In this document: one piece after another, positions 32,179 to 40,369 of the stretch | How positions within the stretch are numbered: the stretch's first letter is position 1 | How the letters are laid out: each line of letters begins with the position of its first letter | Source of the DNA: Myxococcota bacterium | GTDB taxonomy: Bacteria > Myxococcota_C > UBA6777 | Assembly: GCA_023150835.1 (NCBI GenBank) | Contig: JAKLKB010000030.1 | Location: 1-55,531 of the forward strand | Direction: 5' to 3' | Length of the DNA: 55,531 bases | Made by a program: the position numbers and the translations under genes | Notes under the pieces: model-generated | Databases searched by the model: none | What the model was told of the DNA's origin: nothing | The model's input: the letters and a program-made list of their open reading frames with translations, nothing else

Positions 32179-32360
32179 GTAAGCAAGAGAAGAGGGCGAT
32201 CAGTCCGCCACGTTGGAGATTTTTTGGTGAGCAAGAGGGCGATCAATCCGCCACGTTGAAGATATTTTTGTGAGCAAGAGAAGAGGGCGATCCGCCCGTC
32301 GCGTTGAAGAGGCTTTGGTGAGCAAGAGAAGAAGGCGATCAGCCCGCCACTTTGAAGAGG
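32179..32360. repeat. 48 bp tandem array extending from the 3' end of the FHA/TonB-like gene
   Basis: Units begin GTGAGCAAGAGAAG (plus strand) at 32179, 32227, 32270 and 32318, with periods 48, 43 and 48. The last unit runs into the coding sequence and contains the final codons and stop of the FHA gene (32339-32341). The others fill the spacer up to the start of the small secreted-protein gene. The units are diverged by several bases each, so the array is not recent. Confidence 0.85.
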
Positions 32361-34507
32361 AAGGGATAGTTGACGTCGACAACCCCGCCACCTTGGGGGA
32401 CAGGAAACTTCCAGCGGATAATCCGACGAGTGATGCAGTTTTCCACCGCTTCATTGTTCATGGTGGTGGATTTGACGTTGGCCGTATCGACCGCACCTGT
32501 TCCGCCGATACGCCATGCGATCACGACTTTTCCGCCGAGTTTGGGGTTTTTCGTGAGTTCTTTTTCATAGCAGTAACGGATCTGCGCCCAGTGCATCTGG
32601 ATAACGCGAGCGATCTGCTCTTTGGTCAACGCGCCTTTGAGGATCAAGCGGCCCGGCTGGATCTGCGTGATGGTTTTGCCGCGTCCTTGCCCGCGAAGGT
32701 TCATCCCTCCACGACCATACACGCGCTTGCGGCCACCGTATCCCCAGCTACCACCGCCATAACCGCCACCACCGCCGCCGCCGCCCGCGCCAAAGCCACG
32801 ACCTGCGCCGCCCATCCCAAAGGACGCGCCACCCGCCGAACCGAGCAGCTTGCCAAGGAACTGTTGATCTTGGGCTTTTCCAAACAGATCGCCGCCGGGA
32901 CCCATATCGCCCATCCCGCTAGAGAGAAGGCCCAATAGACCCGATTTTTTGACCCGCTGCATGTCTCGTTGTTTTGGATCCGCAGGAGCGTCTTCTTTCG
33001 GAGCTTCTTTGGTCTCGTCCTTCTTGTCTTCTTTGATCTCTTCGTCTTTTTTCTCTTCTTTTTTTAGTTCAAATTTCTTCTCTTGCTTCTTTTTGATCTC
33101 GGGTGGTGGAACCACGATCATCTTGGCAAAGCGGCCTTTGAGGACGGTTTCACCGAGCGCCATCGGTCCAAGCGGAACGAATTGGAACATCAAGATCATC
33201 GCTGCGTGGACGATCGCAGAAAAAGCAATCACGCGCCAAAGCAGATAATCGCGGTCGTGGTAGGCGTCGCTGTTGTAAGCCTTGGTGGGGTAAGTGTAAG
33301 AGAACTCGATGTTCAGGCTTTGGCCTTCGAGAGCGAAGACTTCGCCCGGGGTCACCGCATACACTTGTCCGTCAAGTCCGTGGACACTTTTGCTACTGAA
33401 TTGGCCTTTGAGTGCGTCTGCCGAAACCACCGTCCCATCGGCTTTTGTCAGGACTGGATGGAAGGCATTGGTAAAAAACACCCCAAAGCTCCCTTGGAAG
33501 GGGATCACGAGGGGATAGTTTTGATCGGGGAACTTTTCATCGGCAAACGAAAAGTCGTTCAGGGGGTGCGTTCCAACCGTGACAATGCGGGGGCGATCGA
33601 AGTGACCGACCTCGACGGGGGTTCCGTCCAAGAGAAAGCGCACTTGGAAAAGGCGTTCACCTTTGCTTTTATCTTCTTGAACGAGATTTCGGCGGATACT
33701 CGGGGGAAGTTGATTGTCTGGGATCGGTGTGGTATCGATCACGATCGGCGCTGCGGGTTCTGCGATCAACGGAGCGCCATAATCACTTGCGGGAGGAGCC
33801 GCTGCTGCCGAGGGGATGCGCATCTCGTCTCGGACAAAATTGGCCATGATCACGCTGCTTGGAGCGGGAGGCAGGGGTTCGTCTGTGACGGGAAAATCGG
33901 GCTCTTGGTCGAGTTCGGCTTCGCCACCAAAGTCACCTTCGTTGTCAAAGGGAGAAGGCTTGATTCCTGCGAAGGGATCGGCTTTTTTGTCGAATGCGAA
34001 GTCTTCTTCTTCCATGACGGGTGGAAGCAACAGATCGTCGTCTTCGCGCTTGCTTTTGGCCGAAACAGCTTTGCCAAAGTCAGGCAACGGGCGCTTGACG
34101 GTGGGGCCTTCGGCTTCGCCGGGTGCTCCGAACACATTGAGGATATCATCGTCGGCATCTGCGATGCTTCCGAACATGGGAGCCGCGACTTCGCCAGGGG
34201 GATTCCCAAACACGCGGAGATACGAGCTTCCGATCTGAACGAGATCACCGTCTTCGATCTGGGCCTCGCCATCGATCTTTCGACCGTTATGGAGGGTCCC
34301 TTCGCTGCTCCATCCCAGATCGCTCAGCAGGATCTCGCCGTGCTCGTTGACTTTGAGCATGGCGTGGATGCGAGAAACTTGCGGGTCTTCCATACGCAGA
34401 TGCGCTGCGGGGCCGCTCCCGATGATGATGTTTTCTTGGGAATATTTGTTGGTATCAACCACACTATCCCCATCCAATATCTGGATATAAACCGTTTTCT
34501 TTTCCAT
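32339..34507 (-). CDS. FHA - membrane segment - TonB-like (AgmX/PglI) protein, GltG-like
   Basis: A 722 aa inner-membrane bridging protein. The N-terminal FHA domain (about 10-100) has the phosphothreonine-binding residues in QVSRIHAMLKV and GTLHNGRKI. An acidic/Pro linker follows, then a second beta region (about 310-420) and one membrane segment (about 424-448, VIAFSAIVHAAMILMF). Next come a Lys/Glu-rich stretch, a Gly-rich stretch (AGGGGGGGGYGGG) and a ~100-residue C-terminal AgmX/PglI TonB-like domain (QIRYCYEKELTKNPKLGGKV). The cytoplasmic FHA could bind a phosphorylated partner while the periplasmic end contacts the outer membrane. This order matches Myxococcus GltG. It is the last gene of the Glt-like cluster. 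The Shine-Dalgarno is weak. Confidence 0.85.
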   Translation of the reverse strand: MEKKTVYIQILDGDSVVDTNKYSQENIIIGSGPAAHLRMEDPQVSRIHAMLKVNEHGEILLSDLGWSSEGTLHNGRKIDGEAQIEDGDLVQIGSSYLRVFGNPPGEVAAPMFGSIADADDDILNVFGAPGEAEGPTVKRPLPDFGKAVSAKSKREDDDLLLPPVMEEEDFAFDKKADPFAGIKPSPFDNEGDFGGEAELDQEPDFPVTDEPLPPAPSSVIMANFVRDEMRIPSAAAAPPASDYGAPLIAEPAAPIVIDTTPIPDNQLPPSIRRNLVQEDKSKGERLFQVRFLLDGTPVEVGHFDRPRIVTVGTHPLNDFSFADEKFPDQNYPLVIPFQGSFGVFFTNAFHPVLTKADGTVVSADALKGQFSSKSVHGLDGQVYAVTPGEVFALEGQSLNIEFSYTYPTKAYNSDAYHDRDYLLWRVIAFSAIVHAAMILMFQFVPLGPMALGETVLKGRFAKMIVVPPPEIKKKQEKKFELKKEEKKDEEIKEDKKDETKEAPKEDAPADPKQRDMQRVKKSGLLGLLSSGMGDMGPGGDLFGKAQDQQFLGKLLGSAGGASFGMGGAGRGFGAGGGGGGGGYGGGSWGYGGRKRVYGRGGMNLRGQGRGKTITQIQPGRLILKGALTKEQIARVIQMHWAQIRYCYEKELTKNPKLGGKVVIAWRIGGTGAVDTANVKSTTMNNEAVENCITRRIIRWKFPVPQGGGVVDVNYPFLFKVAG

Positions 34508-34635
34508 GTTTGTTCGTCAGCCTCGCGGGGGTCAATAAAGAGACAAAGAAGGTGTCGCGCTCTGGATAGACGCGGAGTGTTCGAGTCGATTCGAGAAGAG
34601 AGGAGAAGTGCAGAGTGGGTCAAGAGGAGCGATGA

Positions 34636-34920
34636 TTAGAGTTTGAGGGCGTTTCGCATCAGCTCGGGATTGAAGTTTTTGCGCGGCTGGATCAAACTGT
34701 CAAACTTCACGCGGCTGCGTTGAACCATGTAGCTTCCTTCGGGCTTGATCAATTCACCTTCCACGGCGCTGCCATCGAAGTCGATCTTCGTGTTCTTCTT
34801 GAACATCACGCGATCTTCGCCTTTGATGATCTTGATTCGGGTTTGGGCCATCGCTGAACCCGTTGCCATCGCGGACATCGCGAAAAACACAGCCATCGCG
34901 GTCAACATGCTTTTTTTCAT
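34636..34920 (-). CDS. Small periplasmic protein of the Glt-like cluster
   Basis: A 94 aa protein: signal peptide MLTAMAVFFAMSAMATGSAM ending AQ, then a short domain (IDFDGSAVEGELIKPEGSYM, with RVKFDSLIQPRKNFNPELM). I recall similar small proteins next to FHA/AgmX genes in other Myxococcota, but cannot verify this here. The ATG at 34920 has AAGGAG 6 bp upstream; the longer frame start lacks a ribosome-binding site. A good sigma70-type promoter lies 73 bp upstream, so this gene and the FHA gene can be transcribed separately from the TPR genes. Confidence 0.78.
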   Translation of the reverse strand: MKKSMLTAMAVFFAMSAMATGSAMAQTRIKIIKGEDRVMFKKNTKIDFDGSAVEGELIKPEGSYMVQRSRVKFDSLIQPRKNFNPELMRNALKL

Positions 34921-34992
34921 CGGTCGCTCCTTTTTCTCGTTGTATCCGAGTGAATCAACGATTCCCCGAATCCTCTGTGCATAATCCGGCAG

Positions 34993-35022
34993 AGTGTAAT
35001 TCGGTTCTGCCGCCCTTGTCAA
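34993..35022 (-). promoter_or_regulatory. Sigma70-type promoter before the small periplasmic gene
   Basis: On the minus strand, TTGACA (35022-35017), an 18 bp spacer, and TACACT (34998-34993). The -35 is a perfect match, and the start codon of the 94 aa protein lies about 70 bp downstream. It would drive the small protein and FHA genes independently of the cluster's first promoter. Confidence 0.55.
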
Positions 35023-35087
35023 GTCCTGATCGGCTCTTCTCTTCTCTGGCGCTTGGACAACCGCTTTCTTGTTGGGTTCCGATCTTT

Positions 35088-36392
35088 TTAAGAACGAGGG
35101 GCAGGAGCAGGCGTGGTAGGAGCAGGCGTGGTAGGAGCGGGCGTGGTAGGAGCGGGCGTGGTAGGAGCGGGCGTGGTGGGAGCGGGCGTGGTGGGTGCGG
35201 GCGTGGTGGGTGCGGGCGTGGTGGGTGCAGGTTTGGGGGTAGCTTTTTTGGGTTCTTTTGTGGGTTCGGTGCCGATCTTGGAGAGTCGGTCTTTGGCTTG
35301 TACGATGAACTTGCGTGCATCTTCGAAGCTTTGGAGTTTTTTGGCGTCAGGGTGTGCAAGGAACTTGTCGAACAATTTTTCTGAGCTTTTTTGAGTGTCC
35401 GTGTTCTTGCTATTGAAGAGGATGACGCCGTGTTGAAAGACGGCTTCGGGATCGTCGGGGCGAAGGGTGAGGATGCGGTCATACACTTCTTTGGCTTCGT
35501 TCATGCGTTCCATGCCCATCAAAGCGACGCCGTAGTTGCGGTTGGCGTAGAGATTGTTGGGCTGTTGTTTCAGAACTTTTCCGAAGTGATCGATCGCCGT
35601 TTTCCAAGCGCCATTTTGGATGGCGATGGTTCCAAGGTTCATGTGCGCTTGGGTGTTCATGGGATCGTGTTTGAGGGCTTCGTGGAACTGCGCTGCTGCT
35701 CGGGTAAGGTCTTGTTTCTTCATGTAGACCATCCCGAGGTTGTTGTAAAAACCGGGGTCTTTTTTGTCGACTTGTTGAAGGGCGATGGTGGCGACAAGCT
35801 CGGCTTGGTTGTAGCGTTCCCAATCGTAGTAGAGCAGGATCAAGTTGCGGTAGGCTTGAACATTTTTGTCATCGCGAGAGAGAACAAGTTGGGCGAGTTT
35901 TTCGGCCTGATCGTATTTCTTGGCTTTCCGATACAGCATCGCGAGGTTGTTTTTGAGTTCAAGATTGTCAGGATTATTCTTGTTGAAATCTTCAAAGATG
36001 GTGAGTGCTTTGTCGATCTTGTTTGCGCGGATGTAGGCTTGTGCGAGTTCACCGCGAACTTCTTGGTTGCCGGGGTTTGCGGTTGCGTATTTCTCGTAGT
36101 GACCGAGGGCTTCGTCATGACGTTCTTGTTTTTCGTAGAGCTTTCCGAGAAAAAGAGAGGCTTTGGTTAGATTGGGGTCTTTGTCGAGAGCTTTTTTGCA
36201 AAGTTCCGTTGCCGCAGTGACGGAAGCAGCGGAATCATCGCCCATCTTGGTTTTGCACTCGATCAGATATTCTTGTGCGCTTTTTTCTTGGACGACCGTC
36301 TTGATCGGGTCTTTTTTGACCTGTGTGCCCGTACAAGCGGGTCCGACGGCAAGGGCGGCAGCGCATCCGAGGAAAAGAACAAAGCGTTGCAT
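35088..36392 (-). CDS. TPR lipoprotein of the Glt-like cluster (GltE-like position)
   Basis: A 434 aa protein. The signal VLFLGCAAALAVGPAC ends at a lipobox Cys, predicting an outer-membrane lipoprotein. About eight canonical TPRs follow (LTKASLFLGKLYEKQERHDE, IDKALTIFEDFNKNNPDNLE, LTRAAAQFHEALKHDP, MNTQAHMNLGTIAIQNGAWK). The C-terminus is a (TTPAP)8 linker on a 15 bp DNA repeat, ending APAPRS. TPR lipoproteins are components of the Glt apparatus in Myxococcus, where they help assemble the periplasmic and outer-membrane part. The start has AAGGA 9 bp upstream. It lies 62 bp after the 1304 aa TPR gene and is probably co-transcribed with it. Confidence 0.85.
   Translation of the reverse strand: MQRFVLFLGCAAALAVGPACTGTQVKKDPIKTVVQEKSAQEYLIECKTKMGDDSAASVTAATELCKKALDKDPNLTKASLFLGKLYEKQERHDEALGHYEKYATANPGNQEVRGELAQAYIRANKIDKALTIFEDFNKNNPDNLELKNNLAMLYRKAKKYDQAEKLAQLVLSRDDKNVQAYRNLILLYYDWERYNQAELVATIALQQVDKKDPGFYNNLGMVYMKKQDLTRAAAQFHEALKHDPMNTQAHMNLGTIAIQNGAWKTAIDHFGKVLKQQPNNLYANRNYGVALMGMERMNEAKEVYDRILTLRPDDPEAVFQHGVILFNSKNTDTQKSSEKLFDKFLAHPDAKKLQSFEDARKFIVQAKDRLSKIGTEPTKEPKKATPKPAPTTPAPTTPAPTTPAPTTPAPTTPAPTTPAPTTPAPTTPAPAPRS
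35110..35229. repeat. 15 bp tandem repeat (8 units) encoding TTPAP
   Basis: GGCGTGGTRGGWGCR (plus strand) recurs with exact 15 bp spacing from 35110 to 35229, encoding the Thr/Pro-rich tail of the TPR lipoprotein. Being in frame, slippage alters tail length only. Confidence 0.9.
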
Positions 36393-36454
36393 ACAAATCG
36401 ATCCTTCTTTTTACAGTTTAGCCCGCAGGCTCCAAGTCTTTCGGCTTGGTGGGT

Positions 36455-39400
36455 TCACATCCCCAACACAGCGTCGCCGTCTTTTTTGGACTGCTTGGAT
36501 TCAGCGGCTTTATCGGCTTGGGGGGAAGCGTCCTTGGCATCCTTGGCGTCTTTTCCGTCGTTGGCCGGTGCTGCGGGCTTTTTGAGCATATCTGGTGTGG
36601 CTTTCTTCGAAAGATCGAGCTTGGAGAGGGTGGGTTCGATCAACCAGAAACGGGTTTTGCGTTTGCTGAGGACGGTATAAGGGTTCACTTGGTTGAGTTT
36701 GCGTGTGATCTGGTTGCGGCGCAGCTCGACTTGGCGGGTCCATTCGTTGTAAAGGCCGAGTTCTGCGGCTCTCTTCAACACAGCGGAGTATCCTTCGATG
36801 GCGGCGTCTTCGTAGCGCAGCGCGATGTTTTCGAGTTCGCTTTTGTACATCTGTTGGAGGTCGGGTGACAGGTCTTTGGGGATGGGGGCGGCAAAGATCT
36901 TTTCCACGAAGATATGGGTGATCTCGTTCATCCGAAACACCGCAGCAAGCGTCCATTTGGCGACGCCGTAACCTGCAACGGCGGAATAGTCGCCTCGCAG
37001 AGCCGTTCCTGTTTTGATGATGTTTTTGAGAACACCTTTGTCTTTGCGGCTGTTTCCCGTGAATTGGATGGAGATATAAGAGCGTCGTCGCCGCTCTGCC
37101 AAGAAGAATCGGGCTTGAGCGAGCGATTCGAGAGCGGGGCCTTGGCCCATAATGCCCTTGATCTTGTGGCGAACCATCTGATCTCCGAGTGCAACGACCA
37201 TCATATAGCGTTTTTCGGTTTCGGCGTTGTTTCCGAGTTTTTCGTTGGCAGCGGCGATGTGCGCGTGGGCGTACAACAACAGATCGTTTTCCACCAAGTC
37301 CTTCTTCAACGTGCTCAGGGTTTTCAAGACGGCGGGGGCCCCCTTGGCGTCGAGGTCTCGTTCAAATCGCCGAACTGCGGTCGTTAAGAACGTGGAGACT
37401 TTGGCATCTTGATACTTGGCGAGGTACACCTCAAAGGCTTCGATGGCGGCTTTCCATGCTTTGTTGTCTTCGTGGACGGTAGCGATGGCAAGGTAAAGTT
37501 TGGAGGCTTCCTTGTCCTCGGGGAAACGGCGGATGAAGTCCCTGTACAGGATGATGGCGCGTTCGCTTTGTTGAAGGCCACGACGATAGAGGGCTGCGCT
37601 GTAGATGGCGCGGTTTTGTTGGGCGAGCTTTTTCTTTTCGGTGTCTTCAGAGGATTCTTTTGCAACAGCTTTGCCCTTTTTTCCACGCTTTTTTGCGACT
37701 TTCTTTTTGACGATCTTTTTCTTGCCTTTTTTCGGCTTGGCTCCGTCTTCTTCGGCACTTTCAAGGATCTTCATCACGTCTTTTTCGCCATACACGTATT
37801 TTTCATACCAAGACGCGGATTTGTCGTAGTTGGCGATCTGCTCGTAGTGGCCGCCAAGTTCAAACTTGATCTGATCCACAAAACTGGTTTCGGGATAGCG
37901 GCTCACCATCAGCTCGCGATACTTGATGGCATCAAGGATGCGCTTGGAGTTGTTGAAGTTGTTTCCTGCGATGGCAAGGGCGTTTGGAGCACGAGGACTC
38001 ATGACAAAGCTTTTCTTGGTGACCCAAGGGCCTGTTTTTCCGAATTCTTCCTCGTATTTCACGAGTTGTTCTGCGGTTTTGAGTGCGCCAAGTGTTTTTT
38101 GCTCGATGAAGATACGCTGCCATGCGGAGCGGATCACCATCTGGTACATCTCTTCTTTGAACTTGGCGTTTTTGGTGAGTTGCGGATCTTCGATGAAGAT
38201 GCGTGCGTTTTGCTCCAACTGAGGCCAGTCTTGGAGGTCTTCGTAAGAATAGAGGATCATAAATGCCGCACGACGGCTGAGTTCGTGGGTCGGAAACTCT
38301 TTTGCCATCATCGAAAAGATGTTCATCGATTTGCGGTAATGCTTGTAAGAATAGTAGATCGCACCTGTCTTAAAGAAACTTTGTAGGCGTTCTTCTTTGT
38401 CCGACTCTTTTTTGGGATCGAGGATGGTCAGATAACGCTCGTAGGCTTTCATTAAGCGTTGATCCCATTCTTTGATCGTGAGGCGAGTCCATGTGATCTT
38501 GCCGTCTTTGTCTTTGGTCAGACCTTGAAGTTTTTTGCCGGCCCCTTTTAACTCGACGCTGCCGGTGCGTCCGGCGAGTGCTTCATAGCAGAGGATCTCG
38601 GAGAAGGCGGCTTGTTTTTTGAACTGCCCTTGGATCTGGGTGCTGCGTTGGACGGTTTGGTCGTACTGGTAAGCAGCGCGGGCGTAGACCTTGCGAGCGT
38701 CTTCGGGAGGATTGTTTTTGCGGGTTTTGGGGGTGAGTTTTTGGGCTTTGCGATAAAGCAGTTCGGCAAGGTAAAAGCGCAGTTCGTAAGCACTTTCTGA
38801 ACTGGGATAATACTCCAGATATTTTCCGTACAGTTGGATCGCAAAGTCGTAATAAAGCTCTTGGCGCTTGAGATTTTCTTTTTCTTTTTGGGCGTCTTGG
38901 TGGTAACGTGTCGAGTATTCGAGCAACGTTTGTTCTGCGGACTCGTTGGCTTCTTGCCAAACTTTCTTATCGCCGTTCCATCGTTTGTGCCAAGGATTTT
39001 TATCATCAAAGTAAGCCATGAGGTTTTCGACTTCTTTGAAGATCTCTTGGGGCTTGGCGATCTTGGCGATGGATCGGAGGACTTCGTTTTGGAACAGCGG
39101 AGCGTCGGGGCCAAAGTTGTCGGGTTCGCCTTGGGGATTTAGGGTCATCAAGAGCTTGTAGGTCTTGATGGAGAGGGGATAGTTGCCTTGGTTGTAGTAG
39201 CGGCCTGCGAGACGGCGGGTGGCTTTGTAGGCGTACACAGGCCCCATGATGGATTTGAAGTAATTGTAGGCATCATCCGAAACGTCCAAACGTGCGAACA
39301 CAAGGACCAGATCGCGCAAGGCTTCGTCACGCAGGATCACTTTGCTTTCTTTGGTTTTGGCGTAGCGGATGGAGAGTTTGATCACGTGTTTGAATTGTTG

Positions 39401-40369
39401 GAGGGCTTTTTCGTACTCGCCGACGTTGAATTGACACCAGCCGATCATGTACATCGAACGAAGGTTGATGCCGCGCAAGTTGGCCTTGTCATCGAGAGAA
39501 AGATTGGGATCTTTGGTGCGTTCTGCGGTGATGCGAAGGGCGGATTGGTAATTTTCGAGAGCGAGTTGGACTTTGTTTTTGGTGTTGTTGAAGTAGTAGT
39601 CGGCAAGAGCAGTATAAGCATCTGGAACATAACGGCTATTTGGATAATCTTTCAACAATCGGGTGAACATGGTGAGGGCTTCTTGCTTTTTGTCCATGTC
39701 CATGAAGTTGAAGCCGAGGTTGTAGACGACTTCGTCGGCGCGTTCGTACTTGGGGTAAAGTTGGAGCAGTTTTTTGTAGACGTTAACGGCGTTGGTGCGG
39801 TACACGTCGGCTTTGGAGAGTTCGGCTTTGGGAGCGGGGGGGCAGTTTTGGTTGTTGCGTTTGCGGCAATCTTGGTCCCACTCTTCCATTTTTTTGTTGT
39901 GTTCTTCCATCGACAAGAAGCGGAGATATTTGGATTCTTCCCAATATTCTTCGGCCAATTGATAACGCAACTGTGCGTTACGGGCGGGATCTTCTTCATT
40001 GGGGATGAGTGTCTTGTAGGTGTTAATCTTTTGTTGACGGATCTCGGCTTTGGCTTTGTCTGCGAAGACGCCTGCGGTGAGTCCTTGGACCTTTGCGGGG
40101 CGTTGGACTTGCTTTTTGGCTTCTTCGGCACGACGGCGTTCTTCTTCGAGTTCGCGTTGGGTTTTTTTGCGTTTGAGGTTGATCAGCAGCTTATCTTTTT
40201 GCTTACGTTGAAGCTTGAGTTTTTGAAACGAGCCTTCGCGTTTGCCTTTTCGCTCAAAGTCTTTTTGGTCGTAGTTTTGGGCAGAAGCAAGGCCCAAAGA
40301 GAGCGCCCAGAGGGCGGCACATCCGAGGCCAAGCAGCCAAGCATACAACGCGTTGTTTTGGCGGATCAT
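36455..40369 (-). CDS. Giant periplasmic TPR protein (AgmU/GltD-like size)
   Basis: A 1304 aa protein. The signal peptide WALSLGLASAQ is followed by a long charged stretch (RKQKDKLLINLKRKKTQREL), then many TPR or TPR-like helical pairs, for example KKLLQLYPKYERADEVVYNL, TRLLKDYPNSRYVPDAYTAL and LQQFKHVIKLSIRYAKTKES. Near residue 890 is a Lys/Ala-rich insert (KKKIVKKKVAKKRGKKGKAV), unusual in an otherwise TPR protein. The C-terminal tail is Asp/Lys/Ala-rich (DGKDAKDAKDAS). Its length and all-TPR nature recall AgmU/GltD of Myxococcus, a ~1200 aa periplasmic Glt component; that assignment rests on context and size. The start overlaps the upstream gene's stop by 4 bp (ATGA), so translation is coupled. 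Followed 62 bp later by the TPR lipoprotein. Confidence 0.82.
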   Translation of the reverse strand: MIRQNNALYAWLLGLGCAALWALSLGLASAQNYDQKDFERKGKREGSFQKLKLQRKQKDKLLINLKRKKTQRELEEERRRAEEAKKQVQRPAKVQGLTAGVFADKAKAEIRQQKINTYKTLIPNEEDPARNAQLRYQLAEEYWEESKYLRFLSMEEHNKKMEEWDQDCRKRNNQNCPPAPKAELSKADVYRTNAVNVYKKLLQLYPKYERADEVVYNLGFNFMDMDKKQEALTMFTRLLKDYPNSRYVPDAYTALADYYFNNTKNKVQLALENYQSALRITAERTKDPNLSLDDKANLRGINLRSMYMIGWCQFNVGEYEKALQQFKHVIKLSIRYAKTKESKVILRDEALRDLVLVFARLDVSDDAYNYFKSIMGPVYAYKATRRLAGRYYNQGNYPLSIKTYKLLMTLNPQGEPDNFGPDAPLFQNEVLRSIAKIAKPQEIFKEVENLMAYFDDKNPWHKRWNGDKKVWQEANESAEQTLLEYSTRYHQDAQKEKENLKRQELYYDFAIQLYGKYLEYYPSSESAYELRFYLAELLYRKAQKLTPKTRKNNPPEDARKVYARAAYQYDQTVQRSTQIQGQFKKQAAFSEILCYEALAGRTGSVELKGAGKKLQGLTKDKDGKITWTRLTIKEWDQRLMKAYERYLTILDPKKESDKEERLQSFFKTGAIYYSYKHYRKSMNIFSMMAKEFPTHELSRRAAFMILYSYEDLQDWPQLEQNARIFIEDPQLTKNAKFKEEMYQMVIRSAWQRIFIEQKTLGALKTAEQLVKYEEEFGKTGPWVTKKSFVMSPRAPNALAIAGNNFNNSKRILDAIKYRELMVSRYPETSFVDQIKFELGGHYEQIANYDKSASWYEKYVYGEKDVMKILESAEEDGAKPKKGKKKIVKKKVAKKRGKKGKAVAKESSEDTEKKKLAQQNRAIYSAALYRRGLQQSERAIILYRDFIRRFPEDKEASKLYLAIATVHEDNKAWKAAIEAFEVYLAKYQDAKVSTFLTTAVRRFERDLDAKGAPAVLKTLSTLKKDLVENDLLLYAHAHIAAANEKLGNNAETEKRYMMVVALGDQMVRHKIKGIMGQGPALESLAQARFFLAERRRRSYISIQFTGNSRKDKGVLKNIIKTGTALRGDYSAVAGYGVAKWTLAAVFRMNEITHIFVEKIFAAPIPKDLSPDLQQMYKSELENIALRYEDAAIEGYSAVLKRAAELGLYNEWTRQVELRRNQITRKLNQVNPYTVLSKRKTRFWLIEPTLSKLDLSKKATPDMLKKPAAPANDGKDAKDAKDASPQADKAAESKQSKKDGDAVLGM

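Noticed and set aside
32270-32938. A plus-strand open frame running through the 48 bp tandem array
   Set aside because: It is made of the array followed by antisense of the TonB-like domain. The repetitive Arg/Ser product is an artefact.
33083-34639. A 518-codon plus-strand open frame opposite the FHA/TonB-like gene
   Set aside because: No domains or start signal. The minus-strand FHA motifs and TonB-like domain are clear.
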